From assembly GCA_963794415.1 (NCBI GenBank), contig CAWCDI010000001.1, positions 372,001 to 436,000 of the forward strand: a stretch of DNA of 64,000 bases, in the 5' to 3' direction. Position 1 is the stretch's first letter; the number at the start of each line of letters is the position of its first letter. Below, one piece after another: positions 10,849-18,191 of the stretch. This stretch comes from CAVPTL01 sp963794415. Lineage in GTDB: Bacteria > Actinomycetota > Thermoleophilia > Gaiellales > JAICJC01. Under the pieces are notes generated by a model. It was not told the DNA's origin. It did no database searches and worked only from the letters and a program-made list of their open reading frames with translations. The translations under genes and the position numbers were made by a program.

Positions 10849-11448
10849 ATGCGCGAGCTCGAGCAGGGACTCTGGTGGTGGACGGCGGTGCATCCGCAGT
10901 GGACGCCGCAGGATGACGGGGTCACCGAGTGGGGGCCGGAGGTCTCGTCCTATGCGATCGACGACGGGGTGCAGCTGCTCCTGATCGACCCGACCACTCC
11001 GCCCGCGCCGGTGAGCGAGCTGCTGCCGTTCCGCGGCGTGGTCGTCGTGCTGACGTCTCCGTGGCATGCGCGCGACACCCAGCAGCTGGTCGATCAGTTC
11101 GGGGCGGCGGTCTGGTGCCCGCCGCTGGACGAGCCCGGTCAGATCTCGTTCGCCGCCGATGTCTACACGGCGGGCGAGCGGCTGCCGGTGGGGATCGAGG
11201 CGTTCCCCGGGATGGAGCCGAACGATCTGGTGCTCTGGATCGAGAGCCGCCGCGCGCTCACGTTCGGCGACACGTTCATCGACCGCCACCGCGGCTTCGA
11301 GTTTCCGCGCGACTGGGCGAACAAGGGCGTGCCGCCCGACGAGATCCTCGCGACGCTCCAGCCGCTGCGTGAGCTGCCGGTCGAGTTCGTGCTGCCGACG
11401 CACGGCGACCCGACCGATCGCGACACGCTCGTGCGGGCGCTTGGCTGA
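10849..11448 (+). CDS. Degenerate metallo-beta-lactamase-fold protein, 199 aa
   Basis: The layout follows a metallo-beta-lactamase fold: opening strands MRELEQGLWWWTAVHPQW and SSYAIDDGVQLLLIDPTTP, strand VVVVLTSPWHARDTQQL where active enzymes carry THxHxDH, GIEAFPGM, ALTFGDTFIDRHRGF and the closing LPTHGDPT. Only one histidine remains of the first metal motif, but the aspartate of GDTF and the histidine of THGDPT are present, so it is probably not a normal two-zinc hydrolase. A second protein of the same design lies at 13042. The start faces the cupin operon across 62 bases; the stop overlaps the nucleotidyltransferase gene by 8 bases. Confidence 0.75.
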   Translation: MRELEQGLWWWTAVHPQWTPQDDGVTEWGPEVSSYAIDDGVQLLLIDPTTPPAPVSELLPFRGVVVVLTSPWHARDTQQLVDQFGAAVWCPPLDEPGQISFAADVYTAGERLPVGIEAFPGMEPNDLVLWIESRRALTFGDTFIDRHRGFEFPRDWANKGVPPDEILATLQPLRELPVEFVLPTHGDPTDRDTLVRALG

Positions 11449-11938
11449 CGCCCCCGGGAGGCAGCTCGCCGCGCTGGGCGAGGTGCTGCGCGCGTTCGAT
11501 CGCGAGGGCATCGAGGCGTGGCTCTTCGGCGGGTGGGCGGTTGACTTCCACCTGGGGAGGGTGACGCGGGAGCACGCCGACCTCGATCTGGCGGTCTGGC
11601 AGGCGGATCTGCAGCGCATCGCGATGCTCCTGGAGGTCGCGGGCTGGGTGCACGCGCCGGAGGCGGGCGAGGACGGCTACACCGGCTACGAGCGCGGCGA
11701 CGTACGGCTCGAGCTGGCGTTCCTGGTGCGGGTCGAGGGCGGCCTGATCTTCACCCCGACCAGCACGGGATTCGCGTCGTGGGCAGACGGCGCGTTCGGC
11801 GACGAGGCGGGCGAGCTGGAGGGCGTGCGCGCCCGGGTGATCAGCCGCGCGGCGCTTCGCGAGGAGAAGGCCGGCCCGCGCTCCGACCCGCGGGCGGCCG
11901 CCAAGGATCGCGCCGACATCGCCGCCCTCGACGGGTGA
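11441..11938 (+). CDS. Nucleotidyltransferase-fold protein (LinB/AadA-like), 165 aa
   Basis: Minimal nucleotidyltransferase: WLFGGWAVDFHLGR gives the G-G/S motif region and REHADLDLAVWQADL supplies the DxD metal-binding aspartates, followed by GYERGDVRLELAFLV with the third acidic position. This arrangement is shared with lincosamide (LinB/LnuA-like) and aminoglycoside adenylyltransferases and with many uncharacterised relatives; an actual resistance role cannot be inferred. TTG at 11441 is chosen because it overlaps the upstream stop by 8 bases and gives a full N-terminus; an in-frame GTG at 11483 is the alternative. Nothing separates it from the convergent YcaQ-like gene except 3 bases. Confidence 0.8.
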   Translation: MADAPGRQLAALGEVLRAFDREGIEAWLFGGWAVDFHLGRVTREHADLDLAVWQADLQRIAMLLEVAGWVHAPEAGEDGYTGYERGDVRLELAFLVRVEGGLIFTPTSTGFASWADGAFGDEAGELEGVRARVISRAALREEKAGPRSDPRAAAKDRADIAALDG

Positions 11939-11941
11939 TGC

Positions 11942-13018
11942 TCAGTCGATCGCGTCGAGGCCGATCCACGCGGCCAGGTCTTCCAGCTCGGCGCGGACGC
12001 CGGCCGTCATGGCCTTCGTGAACTTCACGTCCTCGTGGATCGCGAAGACGCGTAGCACCGAGGCCTTGCGGTCGGCCTTCGCGTCGAGCTTTCCGATCAG
12101 CCGGTCGCCGTGCAGGATCGGCAGCGCGAAGTAGCCCCAGCGCCGCGCCGCCGCCGGCTTGTACATCTCCAGCACGTACTCGAACCCGAAGAGCTGCTCG
12201 GCCCGCACGCGGTCGTGAATCAGCCGGTCAAACGGCGAGAGGAGCGCCGTGCGGCCCTCGAACCCGCCGCCGAGAAGCGTAGGATCGACCCGCCACTCGC
12301 CCTCGGTTCCCTCCACGACGGCCGCCTCGCCGGCGTCGCCCACGTCGCAGCGATCGACCGCCACCACGGTGCTCTTGCGCCGCGCGATCCCCAGCGCGCC
12401 CAGCCGCCGCTCGTTCTTCAGCCGCTCGGCCTGCTCCGCCGTCGGCACCGCCACCTCCGCCGGGTACACCCGCTCGGGGATGTCCCACAGCCGCTGGCGG
12501 CCCTCCCGGCCTGCGATCGCCACCTCGCCGCGCATCATCATGCACTCGAGCATCTGCGTGACGTTTCGGTTGTGCGTCCAGCCGGTCGAGGCCCACGGCA
12601 CCGCGCAGGTATCGGGGATGTGCTTCGAGTTGAGCGGCCCCGACGCCGCGAGCAGGGTGAGGATGTCGCGCCGAAACGCATCGTTGGCCTCCAGCCACTC
12701 GCGCGTGCGCTGGTACGGCGGCCAGTCGCCGGCACCGGCCAGGTAGAGGCCCACGTCGCCCACCGGCCGGAACATCGCATCGTGCTCGAAGAGCGTGCGG
12801 TCCACCTCGGCTGCGCGCTTCAGCTCGGCGGGGTCATACGACGAGCCGATCCGGCTCCAGAGCACGAGATCGGCGTTCGGTGCGATCGCCGAGGTCGGAT
12901 CTATCTGCAGGAGCGTGAGCCGCTGCGCGACCGCGAGCAGGTCGGTCGGCCGCGGCATGTCCAGCATCTGCGCGCGGATCGCGATCCGGCGAGCCTCCTG
13001 CCTCGTGAGCTCGTGCAT
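11942..13018 (-). CDS. YcaQ/AlkX-like winged-helix DNA glycosylase family protein, 358 aa
   Basis: Member of the HTH_42 / COG3214 family: N-terminal LTRQEARRIAIRAQML, core RLTLLQIDPTSAIAPNADLVLWSRIG, FEHDAMFRP, the wing region WTHNRNVTQMLECMMMRGEV and the C-terminal ALLSPFDRLIHDR with FALPILHGDRLIGKLDAKAD. Characterised relatives (E. coli YcaQ, Streptomyces AlkZ) unhook DNA interstrand crosslinks and remove bulky alkylpurines; YcaQ-type enzymes carry a Q-hydrophobic-D motif, which fits LLQIDPTS here. Function is assigned from family knowledge. ATG 13018 (MHELTRQ) is chosen over an upstream in-frame start at 13066, which would cross the divergent gene beginning at 13042. Confidence 0.87.
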   Translation of the reverse strand: MHELTRQEARRIAIRAQMLDMPRPTDLLAVAQRLTLLQIDPTSAIAPNADLVLWSRIGSSYDPAELKRAAEVDRTLFEHDAMFRPVGDVGLYLAGAGDWPPYQRTREWLEANDAFRRDILTLLAASGPLNSKHIPDTCAVPWASTGWTHNRNVTQMLECMMMRGEVAIAGREGRQRLWDIPERVYPAEVAVPTAEQAERLKNERRLGALGIARRKSTVVAVDRCDVGDAGEAAVVEGTEGEWRVDPTLLGGGFEGRTALLSPFDRLIHDRVRAEQLFGFEYVLEMYKPAAARRWGYFALPILHGDRLIGKLDAKADRKASVLRVFAIHEDVKFTKAMTAGVRAELEDLAAWIGLDAID

Positions 13019-13041
13019 GAGGCGGATGCTATCCTCGCGCC

Positions 13042-13713
13042 GTGTCTCTGCTCTCCGAGCTCGCACCGGGCCTGTGGCAGCTTTCGGAAGCGCGCCAGGG
13101 CATCCCGCCGACGTCCACCGGCTACGTGCTTCGCGACGGCGAGGACACCATCCTGATCGACCCGCTCCCGCAGGCCGGCCGCGAGGAGCGCTACGCCGGC
13201 GACCTCGCAGAGCTCGACCGGATCGTCAGCGGGCGCGTGCGGATCCTCATCACCATCCCGTTTCACGTCCGCGGTGCCGAGGCGTTCTGGCGGCGCTGGC
13301 GCGACCGCCACGACGTCACGATCTACGGCCACGAGCACTGCGCGACACGGCTCAGCGACCGCTCGATGTTCCACCCGCTGGTGGGCGGCGAGACGCTCGC
13401 CGGGGGCGTGCGCGCGCACCAGATCGGCAAGCCGGTGCGGGCCGAGATCCCGTTCGAGCTTCCGTCCCACAAGGCGCTTGCCTTCGGCGACACCGTGCTG
13501 GGGATCCACGGCGAGCTGCGCGTCTGGGCCGAGCTCGGCAGCGAAAAGCGCGAGGCCTGGTACCGCGAGAAGCTCCTGCCGACGCTCGAGCCGCTCACCC
13601 GCCTCGGCGCAGACCGGCTGCTGGTGACCCACGGCAGCCCGGTGCTGCGCGACGGCAGCCGCGAGCTCCGGGCCACGCTCGCGCGGCCGCCCTGGCGGCG
13701 ATCCGACGGGTAG
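13042..13713 (+). CDS. Degenerate metallo-beta-lactamase-fold protein, 223 aa
   Basis: Same fold design as the protein at 10849: APGLWQLSEARQ, TGYVLRDGEDTILIDPLP, RILITIPFHVRGAEAFWR in place of the THxHxDH motif, IYGHEHCATRL, HKALAFGDTVLGIHGELRVW and the terminal LLVTHGSPVLRDG. The first two metal-binding histidines are largely lost, while GDT and THG are kept. It may bind one metal or none. Start is GTG 13042, only 23 bases from the divergent glycosylase start. A weaker alternative is a generic hydrolase-like protein of the same superfamily. Confidence 0.75.
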   Translation: MSLLSELAPGLWQLSEARQGIPPTSTGYVLRDGEDTILIDPLPQAGREERYAGDLAELDRIVSGRVRILITIPFHVRGAEAFWRRWRDRHDVTIYGHEHCATRLSDRSMFHPLVGGETLAGGVRAHQIGKPVRAEIPFELPSHKALAFGDTVLGIHGELRVWAELGSEKREAWYREKLLPTLEPLTRLGADRLLVTHGSPVLRDGSRELRATLARPPWRRSDG

Positions 13714-13764
13714 GAACCCCGGCTCGCGGGTAGCCGCACCCCACACACCCAAGGAGTTCGCCAG

Positions 13765-14499
13765 ATGAGCAGTCAAGTATCTCCGCGCGTCGTGGTCATC
13801 ACCGGTGCGTCGTCGGGCATCGGCGAGGCAACTGCCCGCGCGCTGGCCGCAGCCGGCCATACCATCGCGCTTCTCGCCCGCCGCGCCGACAGGGTCGAGC
13901 GCCTCGCCGCAGAGCTCGGCAACGGCTCGATCGCCATCACCGCAGACGTCACCGATCGCGACTCGATCGTCGCCGCAGCCCAGCGCGTGAAGGACGAGCT
14001 CGGCGGCGCCGGCGTGCTCATCAACAACGCCGGCGTGATGATGCTCGCGCCGTTCACGTCTGACCAGCGGGACGAGCACCGCCAGATGGTCGAGACCAAC
14101 CTGCTCGGCGCCATCGTCACCACCGAGGTGTTCCTCGACCAGCTGAAGGCCGGAGACGGCGGCGACCTGATCAACATCTCGTCGGTCGCAGGCCGCACCG
14201 CGCGCGCCGGAAACGCGGTCTACGCTGCCACCAAGTGGGGCCTCGGCGGGTGGTCGGAGGGGCTTCGCCAGGAGCTTCAGCCCGGCGTGCGGGTGACGCT
14301 CATCGAGCCCGGCGCCGTCGCGACCGAGCTGACCGACCACATCACCCACCCCGAGACGAAGGAGGCGGCAGAGAAGATGTATGACGAGCTCGCGATCACG
14401 GCCGAGGACATCGCGGAGGTCATCGCCTTCGCAGTCTCGCGGCCCCGGCGAATGACCCTGAACGAGATCCTGATCCGCCCCACCGGCCAGGCCCTCTGA
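13765..14499 (+). CDS. Short-chain dehydrogenase/reductase, 244 aa
   Basis: Classical SDR with NAD(P) motif VVITGASSGIGEATARALAA (TGxxxGIG), NNAG in VLINNAGVMMLAP, catalytic serine in INISSVAGRTA, catalytic YxxxK in VYAATKWGLGGWSEGL, and the PG motif in IEPGAVATELTDH. An arginine pair (ARRADR) after the second strand suggests NADP(H). It most resembles the oxidoreductases annotated as YdfG/serine-dehydrogenase-like, but the substrate is open. AAGGAG at 13751-13756 is a good ribosome-binding site. The TGA overlaps the ATG of the following cupin gene (TGATG), so they form a coupled pair. Confidence 0.92.
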   Translation: MSSQVSPRVVVITGASSGIGEATARALAAAGHTIALLARRADRVERLAAELGNGSIAITADVTDRDSIVAAAQRVKDELGGAGVLINNAGVMMLAPFTSDQRDEHRQMVETNLLGAIVTTEVFLDQLKAGDGGDLINISSVAGRTARAGNAVYAATKWGLGGWSEGLRQELQPGVRVTLIEPGAVATELTDHITHPETKEAAEKMYDELAITAEDIAEVIAFAVSRPRRMTLNEILIRPTGQAL

Positions 14500-14909
14500 T
14501 GCAGGTCACCCGAAGCTCCATCCAGACCGTCCCCGGCCCCGCCGACTGGTTCACGGGATCGGTCTACATCGACGCGGTCGCCGCTCCCACCGGCGCGTCG
14601 CACATCAGCGCGAGCAGCGTCCACTTCACGCCCGGCGCGCGCACCGCGTGGCACACCCACCCCAACGGCCAGACGATCTGGGTCACCGAGGGCCTGGGCC
14701 TCGCGCAGCGCGAGGGCGGCCCGCTGGAGCTGATCCGGCCCGGCGACCGCGTGTTCTTCGAGGCCGGCGAGAACCACTGGCACGGCTCGGCACCGGGCCG
14801 CTTCATGACCCACATCGCCATGCTCGAGGTGGGCGCCGACGGCAACCCCGCAACGTGGGGTGAGCACGTCACCGACGAGGAGTACAACGCCGCCGCGTAC
14901 GTCAGCTAG
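14499..14909 (+). CDS. Cupin-domain protein, 136 aa
   Basis: Single-domain RmlC-like cupin: motif 1 with metal ligands in AWHTHPNGQTIWVTEGLG (H, H, and a later glutamate-rich strand) and motif 2 in GDRVFFEAGENHWHGSAPG. Proteins of this exact type often accompany SDRs or carboxymuconolactone decarboxylases and are annotated as (R)-mandelonitrile-lyase-like or quercetinase-like cupins. It overlaps the SDR stop by one base, so it is cotranslated with it, and its own TAG shares CTAG at 14906-14909 with the convergent cNMP-binding gene. Confidence 0.88.
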   Translation: MQVTRSSIQTVPGPADWFTGSVYIDAVAAPTGASHISASSVHFTPGARTAWHTHPNGQTIWVTEGLGLAQREGGPLELIRPGDRVFFEAGENHWHGSAPGRFMTHIAMLEVGADGNPATWGEHVTDEEYNAAAYVS

Positions 14910-15874
14910 AGGCTCGCGGCAAGCCGTGCGTGGGGGCGGAGCGTCTCGCGAAGCGTCGCCACCAGGTCGCGCTGCACCACGTCCAGGAACACCCGCGAGA
15001 CGGCATTCTCGCCGTTGAAGAGCTCGGCGAACGGCTTGCTCGGCAGCACCAGGAGGAGCGACCGCTCGCGGGTGACGGCGGTCACCGGCGAGGGCAGCCC
15101 GTCGATGAGGCTCTCGTACCCGAACGCCTTGCCCGGGCCGGCGAGGCCGATCCGCACCTGCTTCTCGCCGCGCACCAGCACCTTCTCGACCGCGCCGTTG
15201 ATGGTGAGGAAGCACGCCTCGGACATGACGCCCTCGGCCACCAGCGTGTGGCCCGGCGGGCACATGGCGTAGCTGCCCGAGGTCAGGAAGCCCCAGAGCG
15301 CGAGCGAGTCGAAGTCGTGGAACGTCGCCATGCGGCGGATGTACTTGCTGTCGGGCGGCCCGCAGTAGGGGAGGGCTGCCAGCGCGAGCGCCCCGTCGGC
15401 CGCCGCTGCCTCGGCCAGACCGAGGGAGGCGGCGAGGCGCGCGAGCTGGCTTCGGTGGCGCTCGATGAAGACCGCCGCGAGCCGGCGCTTCAGCGCGAAC
15501 GACGACGGTACGTGCCGCGTGAGGAGCGCCGTGAAATCGGCGGCGCCCAGGATGAAGACGGTGGTGGGCTCCGTCGCGTGGATGCCCATCGTGTGGCGCC
15601 CGCCGTCGAGCACCGCGAGCTCGCCGACCACCTCGCCGGGGCCGATCCGCGCCACCTCCACGTCGCGCCCGCCGGTGGCCCGAAGCGACGCGGCCACCTC
15701 GCCGTGCTCGATCAGCATCAGCTCGCGGGCGCTATCACCCTGCCGCCACAGCGGCTCGCCGGCGGCCACGCGCTTTCGGCGCAGCACGCGCGAGAGCTCG
15801 GTCAGGTCGGTGCTGTCGCGGCCGGCCAGCAGCGGCACCGATGCGAGAAACTCGACCGTCTCCTGATCAGACAT
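14906..15874 (-). CDS. Protein with two cyclic-nucleotide-binding domains, 322 aa
   Basis: Two CRP-type cyclic nucleotide-binding domains in tandem with no DNA-binding helix-turn-helix. Domain 1, residues about 8-130: FLASVPLLAGRDSTDLTELS, GEPLWRQGDSARELMLIEHG, IGPGEVVGELAVLDGGRHTM. Domain 2, residues about 185-305: FLTSGSYAMCPPGHTLVAEG, GLAGPGKAFGYESLIDG. The GE(L/V) phosphate-binding cassette looks near canonical in domain 1 (GELAVLDGGRH) and degenerate in domain 2. It is probably a sensory or adaptor protein. It overlaps the upstream amidotransferase gene by 8 bases (same direction), so the two are cotranscribed. Confidence 0.85.
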   Translation of the reverse strand: MSDQETVEFLASVPLLAGRDSTDLTELSRVLRRKRVAAGEPLWRQGDSARELMLIEHGEVAASLRATGGRDVEVARIGPGEVVGELAVLDGGRHTMGIHATEPTTVFILGAADFTALLTRHVPSSFALKRRLAAVFIERHRSQLARLAASLGLAEAAAADGALALAALPYCGPPDSKYIRRMATFHDFDSLALWGFLTSGSYAMCPPGHTLVAEGVMSEACFLTINGAVEKVLVRGEKQVRIGLAGPGKAFGYESLIDGLPSPVTAVTRERSLLLVLPSKPFAELFNGENAVSRVFLDVVQRDLVATLRETLRPHARLAASL

Positions 15875-16784
15875 CGAGGTCGCGCGTCTCGAACTCGAGC
15901 CCCGCGGGCGTGAGCTCTGCCGTCAGCATGGAGTACTCGGGCACCTCGAGCCAGCTCGAGTGGTCGTTGGTGAGCGGCTCGGAGGCGATGATCACCGAGC
16001 GCGGATCACCAGAGGACATCTGCCAGCCCTCGTCCTGCTGCGCATAGCTGCCGCCGATGGCGTACCAGAGGCTCACGAACGGCAGGTCGGTCTCGAGCAT
16101 CTCGTCCTCGGGCGGGTACCAGCCGTAGTCGAACGAGAACCGCGTGGCCACCACCGAGCTCCCGGTGCTCACCAGCAGGTTGACCGGCGACGAGGTGGCG
16201 ATCTCGTGGGCGTCCCGCACGGTGCGCAGGATGCGAAGCGCGGCGGCCGTCGCGTCGGCGAGCTCACGCGTCTCCGGGACGCCGTAGGGGTCGGCGAGCT
16301 GCGAGAGCACCAGCGCATAGATCCACTCCGAGTCGGTGGTGCCCTCGATCTGCCGCGCGAGCTCGGGCTGGATGTGGTCAACCAGCGCGTAGCGCATCCG
16401 CGAGAACTCGCGTAGGTGCCCGTTGTGGGCCAGCACCACCGGCGCGCCGCGAAACTGGAACGGGTGGAGGTTGGTGTCCGCGACGACTGCCTCGTCGGAG
16501 TAGGTCACCCCGCGCACGTGGGCGACGAGGCACGTCGGCGCGAGCTTGGACGACAGCGAGCGCAGGTTGCGGTCGAACGACGGCAGCGTGGTGGAGCGGT
16601 AGCTGAAGGGGGCATCAGGCTGGAGCGACCCGGGGTCCCACGCCTTCATGCCGAAGCCCGCCAGGTTGAGAAACGTGTTCATCATCTGGGGGCTGTACGA
16701 CTGGCGGACAAGGCTGTTATCCGAGTCGAAGAGGAGGTTTCTGACGGGCAGCGCCTCACCGAGGTACGCCAGGATCCGGCACAT
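15867..16784 (-). CDS. Class II glutamine amidotransferase, 305 aa
   Basis: Ntn-type glutamine amidotransferase resembling YafJ/EgtC. After removal of Met1 the N-terminal nucleophile is Cys2 in MCRILAYLGE. Further active-site elements are HVRGVTYS, the NLHPF segment with the glutamine-binding arginine/histidine region, LAHNGHLREF (oxyanion Asn-Gly) and TDSEWIYAL. No synthase domain is attached, so it would be a stand-alone glutaminase or half of a two-part enzyme, for example gamma-glutamyl hydrolysis as in EgtC. No ergothioneine genes are nearby. It is followed immediately by the dual cNMP-binding gene. Confidence 0.88.
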   Translation of the reverse strand: MCRILAYLGEALPVRNLLFDSDNSLVRQSYSPQMMNTFLNLAGFGMKAWDPGSLQPDAPFSYRSTTLPSFDRNLRSLSSKLAPTCLVAHVRGVTYSDEAVVADTNLHPFQFRGAPVVLAHNGHLREFSRMRYALVDHIQPELARQIEGTTDSEWIYALVLSQLADPYGVPETRELADATAAALRILRTVRDAHEIATSSPVNLLVSTGSSVVATRFSFDYGWYPPEDEMLETDLPFVSLWYAIGGSYAQQDEGWQMSSGDPRSVIIASEPLTNDHSSWLEVPEYSMLTAELTPAGLEFETRDLDV

Positions 16785-16856
16785 CGCAGGATCGTACCGG
16801 GACTGCCCAGAAGGTGATCTACACTGCGCGCGTTATCCCCGCTGGAGGAGAGTCAG

Positions 16857-17030
16857 ATGAAGCAGTTCAATTGTGGCGACGTCGTGCCCGGGTGCCAGTT
16901 CGTGACGCGCGCAGAGGACGAGGACACCATCTTCGAGGAGATCCACACGCACGCGCGCGAGGAGCACGGCATGGACGAGGTGCCGCCCGAGGTCGTCAGC
17001 GCCATCCAGGGCGCCATCACCGAGGTTTAG
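16857..17030 (+). CDS. DUF1059 family small protein, 57 aa
   Basis: A short gene easily overlooked. It starts MKQFNCGDVVPGCQF and has the family elements: C6 and C13, the downstream HTHAREEHG, and the terminal VVSAIQGAITEV helix. DUF1059 proteins are about 55-60 residues and are predicted small metal-binding proteins because of the conserved C/C/H/H set; no function is established. GGAGGAG at 16844-16850 is a near-perfect ribosome-binding site for ATG 16857. It is monocistronic, runs divergently from the amidotransferase gene, and its last 14 bases overlap the end of the convergent PLP-enzyme gene. Confidence 0.9.
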   Translation: MKQFNCGDVVPGCQFVTRAEDEDTIFEEIHTHAREEHGMDEVPPEVVSAIQGAITEV

Positions 17031-18153
17031 CGCCGACGGCTGCCGCGGGCAGCGTGCCCGACTCGAGGAACGACTCGAGCGCTGCCCTGTACGGCTCCAG
17101 GTCGAAGCCCTGGGCAGCGACCCAGTCGTCGTTGTAGTACGTGCCCGCATAGCGGTCGCCGCCATCGCAGATGAGCGTGACCACGCTCCCGCGCTCGCCG
17201 CGCGAGAGCATCTCGGCCACGAGCGTGAACGCTCCCCAGACGTTGGTGCCGGTCGAGCCGCCGACGATGCGCCCGGTACGCTCGCTCACCATGCGCATCG
17301 TGGCGATCGAGGCCGCGTCGGGCACCTGGATCATCCGATCGACGACGTCGGGCAGAAACGACGGCTCCACGCGCTGGCGGCCGATGCCCTCGATCCGCGA
17401 CGGCCGCCCGCTGTAGGACGACGCCTTTCCGGTCCACGCCGAGTAGAAGATGGAGTCCTCGGGATCGACGACGCACATCTGCGTGGGAAACCGGCCGAAG
17501 CGGGCAAAGCGGCCGATGGTCGCGCTGGTGCCGCCGGTGCCCGCGCCGACCACGATCCAGTCGGGGATGGGGTGGCGCTCCTGCGCCATCTGGCTGAAGA
17601 TCGACTCGGCGATGTTGTTGTTGCCGCGCCAGTCGGTGGCGCGCTCGGCGTAGGTGAACTGGTCGAGGAAGTAGCCCTTCCGCTCGGATGCGAGCCGGCG
17701 GGCCTCGTCGTAGACAGTGGTGGGGTCATCGACCAGGTGGCACTGCCCGCCCGTGCCCTCGATCAGCGCGATCTTCTCGGGGCTGGTGGACGCCGGCATC
17801 ACCGCGATGAACGGCAGCCCGAGGAAGCGCGCGAAGTACGCCTCGGACACCGCCGTCGATCCGCTCGACGCCTCGACGATGGTGGTGTCCTCCAGGATCC
17901 AGCCGTTGCAGAGGCCGTACAGGAAGAGCGAGCGCGCGAGCCGGTGCTTGAGCGAGCCGGTGGGGTGCACGGACTCGTCCTTCAGGTACAGATCCACGCC
18001 CCAGTACTCGGGCAGCGGGAACGAGTGGAGGTGCGTGTCGGCCGATCGGTTCGCGTCGGCCTCGATGCGCCGCACGGCCTCATCGGCCCACGCGCGTGAG
18101 CGCCGGCTATCTCGCCCATTCAGAGACATCGCCATTGGCGAAGTTTTGCGCAT
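17017..18153 (-). CDS. PLP-dependent cysteine synthase/desulfhydrase-like enzyme (Cds1 type), 378 aa
   Basis: Fold-type II PLP enzyme of the cysteine synthase family. PLP lysine is in HPTGSLKHRLARS; the substrate loop is VEASSGSTAVSEAYFA; the phosphate-binding loop is VVGAGTGGTSATIGR; GGSTGTNVWGAF and TLICDGGDRYAGTYYND close the active site. The sequence resembles the mycobacterial L-cysteine desulfhydrase Cds1 (Rv3684) more than CysK/CysM, so H2S production from cysteine is as likely as synthesis; this is family-level inference. Possible starts are ATG 18153, 18135 and 18129, none with a clear ribosome-binding site. Divergent from the M20 peptidase gene; the stop lies inside the DUF1059 gene. 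Confidence 0.87.
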   Translation of the reverse strand: MRKTSPMAMSLNGRDSRRSRAWADEAVRRIEADANRSADTHLHSFPLPEYWGVDLYLKDESVHPTGSLKHRLARSLFLYGLCNGWILEDTTIVEASSGSTAVSEAYFARFLGLPFIAVMPASTSPEKIALIEGTGGQCHLVDDPTTVYDEARRLASERKGYFLDQFTYAERATDWRGNNNIAESIFSQMAQERHPIPDWIVVGAGTGGTSATIGRFARFGRFPTQMCVVDPEDSIFYSAWTGKASSYSGRPSRIEGIGRQRVEPSFLPDVVDRMIQVPDAASIATMRMVSERTGRIVGGSTGTNVWGAFTLVAEMLSRGERGSVVTLICDGGDRYAGTYYNDDWVAAQGFDLEPYRAALESFLESGTLPAAAVGAKPR

Positions 18154-18191
18154 TTGGGAAGCGCGTGACGCAGGATGGTACGGTCGCAGGA

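Noticed and set aside
12901..14349. A 482-codon minus-strand frame
   Set aside because: Shadow of the SDR and metallo-beta-lactamase-like genes; low-complexity translation.
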